A DNA stretch of 64,000 bases from Wyeomyia smithii (Eukaryota; Arthropoda; Insecta; Diptera; Culicidae), in assembly GCF_029784165.1 (NCBI RefSeq), contig NC_073696.1, positions 88,111,381-88,175,380 on the forward strand, given 5' to 3'. A program made the translations under genes and the position numbers. Below the pieces are notes generated by a model that searched no databases, was not told the origin of the DNA, and saw only the letters and a list, made by a program, of their open reading frames with translations. Within the stretch, counting starts at the first letter, position 1; each line of letters opens with the position of its first letter. Positions 22,610 to 35,600 of this stretch are shown in pieces.

Positions 22610-23700
22610 GAGGCTCGCCAGAACATGTCGAATTATGTGGGACTAGACTCGGAGTAATTGTCATTTATTGTAAACTACAATATCCAAGGCTCCAAGGCTA
22701 CTGTACTCTCCTAAACGTTATAAATAAAAATAAAATACGATAAAAGATAGTAGCTGAACACAAAACAACAAATGAATATTTTCTGGAAATTAGTGAAGGA
22801 ATCTATATGCAAAATTTGCCAACTGCCATTAATCAAATCTGTCAAACCCACCAATCCGCTGTAAATCTGAAGAGGGCATCGACAGTATAGGCGCTCAAAA
22901 CTAACATTATTTTAGTAGAATGGAAGCGGAAGAGCAGGAAATTATTGTAATCATACAGAACAAAGATGGTTTCGATTGAGGGATGCAATTCGGCAAGTGA
23001 AATTTATCTTATATAATCGAAAACTGCATATTATCGGTACATCTAGTAACAAGGATGGCGGATGAAGTACGGTATTTTTTGTGAAAAATTAATGGAAGTC
23101 CATGTTGAAAGTAACGTTGGATTCACATCGACAAAACTGATTTAATAAATTGTCTATTAGTTACTCCTGCATGGCAGGGAATAGGGAATATGATAAATGA
23201 TATTTAAACATCTTAATAGTATAACAAGGCTATGACCAGGGTGTGGTACCTGAGTGAAACATAGTTCCTTTACTCTAACTAGTTAACCAGAAAATTTTAC
23301 TCTGCTATGCTAAACGTTCATTCAGTTAAAGCAAATTGTATTTTGCTTTGCAGAACACTAATGTTTCTTTATTGCGTTGGATAAAAGTTGCAAAAACGCA
23401 CCTATACTACTGATCATCAGCAATGTGCTGGATTAAGTCAACAACATTAATTGTAAAGCAACTTCTCGACAGCTTTACACAGCATTTGTGTATTGCGTAT
23501 GTTGAACAAGGGTAGTCGAACTACGCCTTCTTCTGTTGTCAAATTTTAACAGCAAACAATAATTTTTACAATGAAAGTAAAGTCTAGATATCGTCAAATC
23601 AGAGAACAAAGAATAGCCAACTTCATAGGACGTTAACTGCCATTTTGAATTCTGGCTTTCGTTTGCTTTTTTCTGTTTCTTGCTGTCAGCTGCGTTTGTG
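22610..23700. other. No recognised gene
   Basis: A short segment near 22540-22650 (GGCGGAAGGGAATGGAACTAG...) resembles part of the LINE 3' region at 33760-33900 and is probably a repeat fragment. The rest shows nothing I can name. The last 200 bp may include distal AKR promoter. Confidence 0.5.
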
Positions 23701-23738
23701 TGTGATGTGCGAGTGCGCGACCTGTTGCGTGTGCGACG

Positions 23739-23746
23739 TATAAATA
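23739..23746 (+). promoter_or_regulatory. TATA box, candidate AKR promoter
   Basis: TATAAATA lies 188 bp upstream of the AKR start codon in a locally GC-richer stretch. A transcription start about 30 bp downstream, near 23770, would leave a 5' leader of roughly 160 nt. This is an inference from motif and position. Confidence 0.5.
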
Positions 23747-23933
23747 TATACAATGGGCTGTGTTGTACACAGCAACAGTCTACAGTCACATGTTGTGAAA
23801 GGTAGTCACACTGACAGTTCGTCATCGATCGCAAACAGTAGAGTTTCGTTGCTTTGCCGAGTGTGTGCCGCGAGTGAGTTTTGTGGTGCGTGATTTAATT
23901 CAGACGCAAAGTTATTCAAGCCTGCAGTGTGCA

Positions 23934-26900
23934 ATGAATCTAAAGTTCAAGCTTAATTCCGGTTACAGTATCCCGCTGATTGGTCGTGAGTATAAGTTTT
24001 GTTTAAAATTTTGGAATTGCAGCATAAATAGCAGATAAGGCTGAACTTCAAAAAACCTGTTTTTTCGAGTGATTAAGCTTGTAGACACACAGGACATTTA
24101 ATCTAGCTCAACGCGGTTCAGCCGATAGTATTTTAATATTTCAGCTGCAAAGTCATTTGAATATATTTGAATGCGAATGAAAATTATTGTTCGTTTACCT
24201 GCATTTACAGTCGGTACGTACCAAATTCGCGGCAACCAGTTGATCTACGAATCGTTGAATTACGCGTTGAAGGCCGGCTATCGACACATCGGTTAGTAAT
24301 TAGTTCTCAGCCCTCAGCGGTTCAGTTAAATTTGCTTTGTTTCCAATAGACACTGCTGTCGTTTACCACAATGAGGAGCATATCGGACGGGCCTTGAAGA
24401 CTCTGCTTCCAAAGTACAATTTGCAGCGGGAAGATATCTTCATTACTTCTAAGCTGAGTAAGTCGAATCGGTTCCGTGGCACTGCACCTTTGATCCATTA
24501 AAGTGATCAGAATCTGTTATTGTAATTGGGATTGTAATTTATTCAAAGAAAGTCGCTTATAAGTTTACATTGTACATCAGGCGAAGCTAGTTATTATTTT
24601 TTTTACGATAATGGGTGTTGCGGGGTGCGAAAGTCAACGGATCATTCTCGCCCGCCGTTATACAATTTACCCTTTTTCAGTATCTCAAGTCAACAAAGGC
24701 GAAGAATTCGTGGAGGAACTGGTACATAAGTCATTGGCCAATTTACAAACTGAATATATTGACCTCTACCTCATTCATTGGCCAGGCGTTAGCGGTAAGC
24801 GATTTCCTTAGGCCTACTTGAATTGTATGTTCCATTTGATTAGATAAGGTTGTGGAAATTATGCTTCGTTTTAGTTTTGTAAGCTTGTCTCCAGCATTAC
24901 ACAGCAAAAATTCTTTGGTTGCAGGCCTTCAAGTGTCTCATCCGGAGAATGTTCTTTATAGGAAGCGAACTTGGAATGCGCTCTGTAAGCTACACCGAGA
25001 GGGAAAGTGTCGATCCATTGGTGTGTCTAACTATATGGTTAACCATTTGCGGGAGCTGTTGGCCGACTGCAATGGTGTTAAACCGGCTGTAAATCAGGTA
25101 CGAACCATGAACTGCTTTAAAAACGCTGACATCTTCACATTGCGTCATCTATTTGTCATTCATTAACAAACCCAACCATGGATTGTTGTATTCAGGCGTG
25201 TTTTGTATTTTTATTACATATATATTTTCTTCGTCTTCTTGCTGTTGAGTAAGCTTCAAACTTATCAAATGAGCAAGTAAAAGCGAAAACGGGAAGTGTG
25301 ATAGCCGAAAAAAAAACAGGGACAGAAACCTTAGTTTCGTCTGCGTAGCTTAAAAAACGTGCTTACCAATTTATGTCTTTATCAGGAATATATAACTGAG
25401 ATATACTGAGATTGGTAAAGTTTGCTACAGCCAGAAGGATAACCAACGGACGAGACTTGCTTTCAGTTTGATCATATCCTGGTTAATACTGCAATTCTCA
25501 GTCGTCAATGATGTGAGGTCTTTTCGAAGCGTAAACTTTGACTCATATCACCCATTAGAGGTTGTATAGATAAAGTTGGATGCTTATTGGATATCATCTG
25601 CCAGACTTATTGTTGAGTACACTCAGAACGTGGATGAAACGGTTGGAGATCTAATAGAACAGTAGAAGTGCATCAAACTACATTGTTAGCAATACAGTGC
25701 AAGAGGTGTTAGGTACAATTGAAGAACCACACGCAGTGTGAAGCCTCAAGAAGTGATAGATATAAATCCAAGTTTTAGAGACAACCATTTTAAGTGCTGG
25801 TAATGGTGAAAAGCTGAGATAAAACTGTTATTTTATTTGTGGAAAGTAAACAAGCTGTGAATTTATGGACGAAGAAAATAAAATTTGCAAAGAGCAAAAA
25901 ATAGATTAGCTGATAAAAAAAAAAATGATGCCACGAAGTCGTTGCCGACCAGTTGTGCAATAAGATTATTCTGAGATTAGGAATACAATCCGCATGTGAA
26001 ATTTGCTTTTCAATTACACATGTAATTGCTAAGTATTTTTATTGAAATTACGTTTCATAGTAAACAGTAGATGTTTGGAATAACCCCTCCCTTAGTTAGG
26101 TTCACCATATTCAAACGATTTCCGAGGCTGTCACAGGTAACTCGCACGGATTCCATGGATATTTTCTGGATAACCGCTTTGAATTGTTCCAAGCTGGAGA
26201 TCTTGTCATCAGCAAGCTTCGATATCATGCAGAACCAGACGAAAAAGTGCATTGGGTTCAGATCTGAGGAGATTGGCGGACATTCATTTTCATCCAGAAA
26301 GCCGTCAAATTGTCTCTACATCAGCCTCGAACCAACTTCGTACAGTACCGTTTCTCTGGAACTCATGGTCAGAGCCTGACAACGTCATTTTCAATTGACA
26401 ATTATCAGGTTATAGTGACGCTTTGACCCATCGCTCTCAATTGAAAAGCTATTGTATCATTTTCGATATGAAAAGGAGTACGCCAGTACCACTTTCACAA
26501 CCCGAAGTAATTACGCAGCACCAGTGATCAACAGCGTAAAAAAATCCGAAATATTGATCGGAGCTTACGTGACGTATTTCTTGGATGCCATTGCTGTTCT
26601 AATTGCGGGTTGCGGTTTTAAAAACTATCATCAAACGACGCGAAACGGTGCTAATTTCAAATGAGACACTGAGGTGGTCATCTCGGAAGAGTTTCGGAGA
26701 TTTGGGGAACAGATTTATAAAAAAACCACATACATAAGACAAACAAAATAAACTACTCGAAAGTGCCAACCTTTGCAAAAAAAACCTCTGTTTGAGTAGT
26801 TTATGGAGGTTGTGTACCTGCGCAGCCCTGCATTTGTCTCGTTTCCACTCGAAAAATGCAGTATTGATTTTGTAAACAACTTTTTGACAGTTTTGTAAGG

Positions 26901-29520
26901 GTTTTTGTTGAGGGCTCGAGTAGAGCCGCTATGAAGAAAATTCATTCCGTTCATTTTCGTCGAGCAGTTCATACTGGTGTTGGTACCGGGTGATGTGGGG
27001 CAGAGTACCAAAAAAAAAAATCGCCAGTGTTATGTATGTTTATAATTAACAGTGTTTGTCGATGAGAATCACAGGAAGCTTGCGACTATCCCCTGAACTA
27101 TCACAGAAGCTGCACTCTGGCCTCAAGAAATACTCCTTTGAGACTCCGAAATATTGTTACTTGCTGCTACCCACAAGCGATTATCTTGTGCATTGTGTGG
27201 CTACTCCAGGACAAATAGTTTCTTATCAGAAAAAATGAACTCGTGCCCAGCGTGCGTGAAAGTATCATCTTCGCTCTTTTTCTGAGAGGACCCAGAAACT
27301 CCGTGAGTTTTACGCTTTTTGCAGGCTAGTACTTTCATATATCATACAAAAGGAACGGGAAAGACCGACGCGTTAAAGCTTGCATTCGAATATATTGAAC
27401 ATGGTGTATAAAAGATTAATCATTAGCCTGCGTCAGGTTCTTGACACGTTTAGAGAGGTAAACTTGCAAAATAATCATCTATGGACCTCGCTGTAGCGAA
27501 CGATTTAGTTGAGCACGGCGAGTTGAGTGAAACGGAACTGGAATGAAATTTAATTTTAAAATGTTTAATATTTATTTTTCCTTTCACCAACATCGGAAAG
27601 TTCAGATCCTGTTCACTTGGTGCTCAGAAATGTTGACGAGCTCTCGATGGTATTTCTTCCATTCCGATATGATCGGTTTTGGGACAGGATCATATCAAAT
27701 GCAGGATAACAACCACAAATTCTGCATCAGGATTTTCGCATGGCCGATTGTTAGGAAAGTCAGTCCGAGGGAATGAAAAAACCTTGAAACGAAACGAGTT
27801 TCTTTGCGATTCCAAGCGCTTTGAAGTTTTTGTTTGGGCTGACGCGCAGTGTAAAAAAATGTGCTTCAATTGGTTCACTACCTAATTCCTGCAAAACTCG
27901 TAGTTGATTAGAGGTCTATTCCCGAAGCTCCAGAATCAAGCTTGAAATATTGCCGACTTAAGCCACTAGGAATGTGCGAAACTGAAGGATAGTGGTAACA
28001 AGATCGTCCTGCATTGCAGTGTGCGAGAAGCCGTGGATACGATTCGAGCTTCGGTTGTTGAACTTGATTCCCCAACTACGGGTTGGTGCAGCAAAAAATA
28101 AACCCAAGATTTTCGATTGATCAGCTGCTTGTGATACCCTCGCATAAAATGAAGCTATTTGTCTCCAGACTCCGTTGAAAGATACTTGGAGACCGAAAGT
28201 ACAAAAATGGTATGGATGGATGTCGCTGATAAAGATCATTAAGAAGCGTCTCAACCGAAATCCTCGAAGTAGTGGTACTAAATTGGCGATGGAGTCTTTG
28301 TCGGATCCTTAAAGATAAACTTCAGACTTACTCACACAAGATCCAGAAGGTTTAATACGTGTCGTTGAGACATAAACTAGAACGAGTGAAAAAAGCGAAG
28401 AGACCGGTAAGGAAAGCCGTAAAAGAAAAGTTGAGAAATAGTTCGTTTACCGACGAGAAGCTCTTCACTGTACAGCAGGTCGTGAATAAGCAGAACGACA
28501 TAGTTTGGTTGCCAGAAAGATTATGAACTTACGCCGTTAGCACGGTCACTAGGCCACAGAATCCAGTTACAGTGCTGGTTTGGACCGTAATCATTCATGA
28601 TTGCTGGATTTCGATGGTTTTTGGTCCCTGATGAAGTGAAGATCAGTCAGAATACATGTCATTTTGGTACCAGGGATTGTTTTTTCAACTGTATTTGGGG
28701 CCGGCTCAAAAAAGTGAATAAAACTCAACTCTGGATTGAACATTGTCCAGGGTTTATTCTGAGATAGGAATGGCCAGCGAGTTCACCGTACCTGAACTCC
28801 AATGACTTCACCGTCTGGAGTATGTTGAAGACCAAAGTCTGCTCTAAAAACATACGGGTGTGAAAGTCCTGAAGCGATATCTAGCGGCAGCTTGTGATAA
28901 AATAATACAAAAGTATCTCGGACATCTCATTTCTCATATACGAGTCTTCTTTGTAGCAAGTAGCGATTAACCTGTGATTAACGAGCTTAACCTGTAATTG
29001 ACGCATCAATTTATGTACCGTAATGAAAATGATGATTCAGTTACTAAAGTCCAACGATTATTAAAACATGCAACAAAGTTTCGCAGTGCAACTAATTATC
29101 ATGTTATATATTGATCATTAATAACATTAATTACGCTATTTCATCAAATATTTCACATTTCTTCCACAGGTTGAGTGGCACCCGCACCTCTACCGGTTGG
29201 AGCTACTGGAACTGTGCCGTTCGGAAGGAATCTTCCTACAGGCATACTCGTCACTCGGTACCTCCGTCTCCAACGATCTACGTAACGATCCGGTGGTTGC
29301 CGAAATAGCTGCTCGCCTACATCGTTCGCCGCCACAGATTCTGCTGCGCTGGGCGTTACAACGGAACGTTGGTATTATACCTAAGGCTCGCTCTCAAGCC
29401 CACATTGACGAGAATATTGCACTAGACTTTGAGATTTCGGCGGAAGATATGGAACTGCTCGACGGTTTGAAAGACACCAGTGGTGCGAGGTACTCGTGGG
29501 ATCCGGACACGGTTGTTTAA
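23934..29520 (+). CDS. Aldo-keto reductase, NADPH-dependent (six exons)
   Basis: AKRs are cytosolic (alpha/beta)8-barrel enzymes that reduce carbonyl compounds with NADPH. Exons: 23934-23985, 24212-24292, 24350-24457, 24681-24794, 24925-25097 and 29170-29520, all with GT-AG borders and consistent phase. They encode 292 residues, close to the usual AKR size. The catalytic tetrad is complete: Asp45 (HIDTA), Tyr50 (VVYHNEE), Lys79 (ITSK) and His113 (LIHWPG). Also seen are the family motif GVSNY and the cofactor loop GIIPKARSQAHIDENI, with IPKA where IPKS is typical. The sequence is most like the short glyoxal/diketogluconate reductase type; the physiological substrate cannot be deduced. The last intron (25098-29169, 4.1 kb) holds transposase relics. 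ADAT1 starts 167 bp after the stop, so the 3' UTR and the ADAT1 leader must be adjacent or overlap. Confidence 0.93.
26055..26370 (-). pseudogene. IS630/mariner-family (DD37D-like) transposase fossil, C-terminal part
   Basis: Translation gives ENECPPISSDLNPMHFFVW, then FCMISKLADDKISSLEQFKA and VRVTCDSLGNRLNMVNLTKGG. SSDLNPM-D-FFVW is the third-catalytic-residue motif, but the Asp has become His. The lysine-rich region and the RL..V..KGG tail follow the family order. It lies antisense in the last AKR intron. Confidence 0.75.
28370..28900 (+). pseudogene. IS630/mariner-family (DD37D-like) transposase fossil
   Basis: FTDEKLFTVQQVVNKQND near 28449-28502 carries the first catalytic Asp. A region of the type PVTVLVWTVIIHDCW.. 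VFLVPDEVKISQN follows, and then WPASSPYLNSNDFTVWSML near 28770 at the third catalytic site. Several stops and frame changes separate the blocks, and the second Asp region is lost. It lies sense in the last AKR intron. Confidence 0.75.
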
Positions 29521-29666
29521 AGTTTAACTAAAAAAATTGCAATATCATGCCTAGTATAGAATCCGCTTTCATTATTCATGTGGTGCCTTTTTAGATCGAA
29601 AAAAGTTCAGCGAGTTTTATTTATTTGGGAAGGTATACTGTTAAATTGTCATTGTTACCATCGAGT

Positions 29667-29672
29667 AATAAA
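29667..29672 (+). promoter_or_regulatory. Candidate AKR poly(A) signal
   Basis: The only AATAAA between the AKR stop (29520) and the ADAT1 ATG (29688). If used, AKR cleavage would fall at or just inside the ADAT1 start region. Confidence 0.4.
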
Positions 29673-29687
29673 CTGTTAGTTAGAACT

Positions 29688-32600
29688 ATGGCTCCGGAGG
29701 AGGCCAATAAAATTGCGAAAATATGCCTTGAAAAATTCGATAGCCTCCCGAAAACGGGAAAACCTAAGATAGACTTCGAGTGGACTATTTTGTCCGCTAT
29801 GGTACAGCTGGAAAGAAAAAACAGTGAGGTGAAAATGGAAGTCGTTGCACTCGGGACCGGAACGAAATGTTTGGGATCGGATCAATTGAGCCCTAAAGGT
29901 GATATGCTTAACGATAGCCACGCTGAAGTGTTAACTAGAAGGGCATTCTTACGGTATTTATTGAAACAAATGAAAAAATCCTTGACCGAAGAATGCAGTA
30001 TCTTCGAGTACAATTCATTGACAAGATTATTCAGATTGAAGAAGGATGTTTCCTTCGATTTTTTCACTACTCACAGCCCCTGTGGGGATGCAAGTATTTT
30101 TAAAGAGTCTGATGTTGATCATGAACCTTTAACTAAAAAAATGAAATTTTGTGAAACACATTCCTGCGAGTCTGAAACCGGTTCAAAGGCTGCAGATGGT
30201 ATGACAGGAGGTAAACTAGTCGCATCGGATGGGGACGATCTAATGTCACAGGAGGTTGGATTGATCAGGACAAAGCCGGGGAAAGGTTTTCGAACATTGT
30301 CGCTCTCCTGTAGCGATAAGATGGCGCGCTGGAATATACTTGGAGTGCAAGGATCCCTGCTTATGATGCTGCTAGAGGAACCGATCTACTTGAAAGCGAT
30401 CGTCATTTGTGATGGTACCATCTACAGCAAAGAGGCCATTGAACGAGCACTGTGGAAGCGTTGGGATGAAGATACATTGCAAGGCATTCTGAAACCACCG
30501 TTCAGATTGAATCGGCCTCTGGTTGTTGCAGCTTCGAACCAAAAGTTTTTTCCGCTCCGGAAGAATAGAGCCGTGGAGTCGGGGAAAAAATTTCAGCCTG
30601 CTCCCGGTGGTCTTGCTTGGTGCCAAGGGGTAGAAAGGTGAGTTTATTTCGTGAACTGGTTGAATCCTGCAATTAGAGAAAAGTAAGACTTAGGGAACTG
30701 GCAACACCAACTCAAAGTTTGTGGGATGATAGACTACGGTATTCGAATTTATGGCCCATGAATCATGGGTCACCTCATTTTTATTTATTAAATATCTAAT
30801 AAATATTTATTAGATATCTATCAATTCGACCATTAACATTGTTATGAATTTATTTATATACTAGTTGAACGTTCCCGGCGATGCTCGGGATCAAAGGTTT
30901 CAAAGATAGATTTTTTTATGTTTCATTGCTGCATTAGCTCAACTCACTTCAAAAATATAATTCACATCTTATACTTATATCATCACTTCAAGTAGGGTGC
31001 CGAACGTTTTCGTCAGTGGTTTTCTTCGGGCCTTTTTTGCATAAGATCCCTACTTCAATATTCTGAGAACGCGCAGAACGGAAATACCCATATTGGATTG
31101 TTTTTTTCTGATTTTGGGCTGATTTACAGAAACTGGAAGTCACCATTTTGGATTTCAAAATGACGTATGGAGTTCCACTTTCGAAAGTATTGAAATTGTT
31201 GGCCAAATATCACTTTAAAAGTCATAAATTTGCATGTTTCACGTAGTTTTGTGAATAATATCTCAAATTTAGTAATCAGATACTTGTTATTTTTCTTCAA
31301 ATGTCTTTTCTGAACGTTAACAAACATTTTAATGAAAAAAAAAACATGTGTCATCGCTATAAAATGACGTATAGAGTTCCACTTTCGGAAGTGTTGAAAT
31401 TGTTGGCCAAATATCACTTAAGGTTATTTTCCTGAAACCGGAAATCGCCATTTTTTAATCCACAAAACTTCGTAGAAAATAAGAAAATAAAAGATTTTTA
31501 ATGCTTAAGCTGCCTCTTAATCGATATTCAAACAAATGAATCGTAACCTTTCCTCCAGCTAAATGTCCCAAGAGTTCTAGTTTGGATTAACATAAAAAAA
31601 GTAAAACAGTAAGATTAAGAGCTGAATGACCTTCTGGTTAAAAGTTCTCTAATAAAAATCAAATTCAAATTCAATAGTACAAAAGTAAATCGAATGCCGT
31701 AATATGTAACTATTCACAAAACTACGAAAACATCAAAAATGTAAAGGTTTATGCTCGAGACATGGGTTATTCTGCAAAAAAATTGTAGATGTTGAAAGAA
31801 CAACGAACATTTTATTGCAAAAAAAACAAATCATTGAATTTTGATTCAGAGGCGAATTGCGCATAAAAAGTCAAAATTTTGCATGTGATCGTAAAAAACG
31901 TATAAATTTAAAAAAATATTTTTAGGTGATTTTCTGTATTCTGTATGCTGTCCTCGTGGCTCTGTGGTTAGCAATGTCGATTGGCTCCCACACGGTTGTT
32001 AACATACATTTTAATGAAAAAAAGAATCACATGTCATCGCTTCGAGATTGGAATTCAGCATAAAAAGTCATAAATTCGCATGTTTCACGTAGTTTTGTGA
32101 ATAATATCTCAAGTTTTAGTAATCATATACTTTTTATTTTTCCTCAAATGTCTTTCCTGAACGTTAAAGAACATTTTAATGAAAAAAGAGTCACATGTCA
32201 TCGCTTTAAATTTTGATTTAGAGGCAAATTTAGCATAAAAAGTCATAAATTTGCATGTTTCACGCAGTTTTGTGAATAATATCTCAAGTTTTAGTAATCA
32301 TATACTTTTCATTTTTCCTCAAATGTCTTTCCTGAACGTTAACAAATATTTTAATGAAAAAAGAATCACATGTCATAGTTTTAAATTTTGATTTAGAGGC
32401 AAATTCAGCATATAAAGTCATAATTTTGCAAGTTTTACGTAGTTTTGTAAATAAAATCTCAAGTTTTAGTAAACAGATACTTGTTACTTTTCTTCAAATG
32501 TCTTTCCTGAACGTTAACAAACATTTTAATGTAAAAAAATCACATGTCATCGCTTTAAATTTTGATTTAGAGGCAAATTCAGCATAAAAAGTCATAACTT

Positions 32601-35600
32601 TGCATGTTTCACGTAGTTTTGTGAATAAAATCTCAAATTTTAGTAAACAGATACTTGTTACTTTCCTTCAAATGTCTTTCCTGAACGTTAACAAACATTT
32701 TCATGTAAAAAAACCCACATGTCACCGCTTATTTTTTTATTTAAAACGATTTAAAATGATGGTGGTGACTGTACACCACTGAGACGGAGGCAATAACATC
32801 AATAAGATCAAGCGTTACGGAATTCCATTTTTATATAGTAGATTTTATAGAATTACATTGTTTTTATCTATCAAACTGTGCTGGTGGTAACGCAATTATA
32901 ATTGATTTCAACAAAGATTTGATATTTTGGTTATTTTTTGTACATTTTTGTTAGAGTAAAAAACCATTTCTGTTAACATTATAGCAAACAATCCTTTTAA
33001 CATTACAATATGTTTACAATATAATTTAGCAAGTATATTTGCAAGACTAACTGTTTTCTTAAAACTTCATGTTTTTCTGTTTTTATGTAACCGAAAGTTT
33101 GTTCAATAATTCTTTTGTTTGCTTGTTGATCTGTCCATTCGTGAAGCACCGTTGTGGCTAAAACTAGTGTTCACACATTTCTGAACAAGACTTTCTCTCA
33201 TTGCCATCGTTGGAGAGTCCTACAAACTAAATCACGAAATTCCTTGCCATGTGAAGTCACAATGAGGAATAAGATCTAACATTTTTCCTGTTTTTATAAT
33301 GTGCCGCATAATGTTTTTGAGGAATAATATTTTAAATTTTCATTTTTTTTTGCACTTCTGAAAGATTTTTAGTTTTAGGGTATTTGACGGTTTCATCAAG
33401 TCGTATGTATTATAATAAAATAATTTTTTTTTTTTTTCTTCACATAACATTTATTTGACACGGCACAAATACAATTTAATGTTTAACGGCGCCAATTATA
33501 TCTGATGACTTAAAAACTAAAGCAAATTTTTTATCCTCGCTGCCGACTACGAGCTGAAATTAAGTCTAACTTAAAACTAGCATGGGATTTCCAATCAGTG
33601 TTTTGTTGTTCAATGGTCGTCTGATAATCGTCGAATGGCATGTATGGATTCGTTCTGCTGAGCCACGATGTCGTGAGTTGGGACAGAGGCTCGTAGTCCT
33701 TGGGTCCTGGTTCTATTGTGCGGGGTCTGGTTGCTGGTTTTGTGCTTAAGGTTCAAACGTGTTCTTGTCGTTTTGTTGGGTGTAGACGGAGGGGAACGGG
33801 ACTAGACTGGGGCGTGGATGGATTTCAGGAAAACGTATATAAGGGACATGTAGGATAGGTCACGGCTCGCCAAGACATCACGAACAGGAACAGCCGGCTG
33901 TGCATAAAATAATTTATTCCACCTAAAACCATGTTTTGTTTTCAGCATGGATAACACTGGTCAACACAGGTTTTGCCCTGGAACTCAAACTGGTTAAAAA
34001 AAATGTAACATTTTAATAATTCTTGTGAATTTTGGTGCCCCTAGTAAATGTTGAAGTGCTTCGGAAGGCCGCAGAGTAAATCCAGATTTTTTTTCCTCTT
34101 TGTGGACTCATCACTGCGACCAGAGACATTTTGATCTATTGTGATATTGCCCAGGTGTTTTCTGTACTCTGTACTTCATATTATTGGCAGTATCACTATT
34201 GATGCTTGTGTGTGAGAGTTGACCCTTTCGTTTCAAGCTTACTGCTCTACTATACCGAGCCTCCTTCTATCCTACCAATATCGCCAAATTACAATTACCT
34301 GAACTGAGGCTACACCTAACGTTCCTCTCTGGCCAGGTTTATTCTAAAAGGAACTTATTATGTGATCAATCCTTTTTTCTACCGAACACAAAAATATCAG
34401 TCATTCAATTTCATCTTATCCGTTTTGTGCGAGACTTCGTACACCGTTCGTCTCTCCGAGCTGTCGCGTTCAATTTCGTTTTCCGATTGCAAAATAAAAC
34501 GAACGGGCATTACGATCATCTCTTTTCCTCTCTAGTGTAGAATCCTCGCAATCCTGTTCGCACTACTTTATGACGATTTTTTTCGCATTTTCCTTTTGTT
34601 CAATATCCATTGGTTTTTAGTGGCAATGAACGACCGGAAAAAAATCATTTGACCGGCAGTCGCTGTATGCTTCTGATGCGTATATTCTGTTACAGCATTT
34701 TGGTGGCTGGAGGCGCTTGTTTTTGTTGTTACTGTTATTAATGTTTAGCGATTATGGAAAAGTAAGGTGTTGAAGCTGTTTGATTAATTCTTCATACATC
34801 TCTCAAAGCATCCATGGAAATCAAAGCATCGCGTTTGGACATGAGTAGTGTAGTTACATCTGCCAACGCGGGTAGCACTTTATGTTGCGCAGCTCGCGTC
34901 GCGGCGGTGCACAGTGGGGCGGCTCCATACAAATGCTGGCCAAGCGAAAAATTATCTTCAAATCATGGAAAATACATGGTTTTTATATAATTTTGGGACG
35001 CTGAGTACGAATTTGATATTATTTTTGCATGAAAATGCGTATTTTTGACGCCAGGGAAAATTTCATGTTTTTTATATATATTATATGAGGAAAATTTTAC
35101 GTCGGCTTCAATCTTTTGGAAAATAAAATGCATGATGCTTGAAAGACTTTCATATGCCATAAAAAACATTAAATATTAATCAGTTATCAAGAAAAAGAAA
35201 AAAAAAATTGAAAAATATGCTTCGTGTTGAAAATTACTTAAGACTTGTTTTTTTTTTCAAAGTAGCAATTGATTCTTTTTATCGCATTCGCATTTTTTCC
35301 ATTTGCATTTCTTTCCATTCACTTTCACCTTCATCTTTATTTTTGTGTTCATTTTCAATACAGTTTTAATATCTTCAAGAAGGGTTTTCGAAATGCAGTT
35401 TCTAACGTCAAAATAACTATTCACTATTTGCTCTGTAGAAATTAGCAGGGGATGTATTATGTCATGGTTTATGTTTACACGATTGTTTTTACATGTGACT
35501 GGTATGATATAAACTTAAAACATGATTTTGGTAGTCAGTGCTGGTGATCCAAAACATAAACAATGACTAGTTTTTGATACTTCGTAAATTATCGAAATAT

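Noticed and set aside
32354..32782. Open frames with repeated VNKHF peptides as a repetitive protein
   Set aside because: They reflect two units of the 175-bp tandem repeat, which by chance lack stops in that frame.
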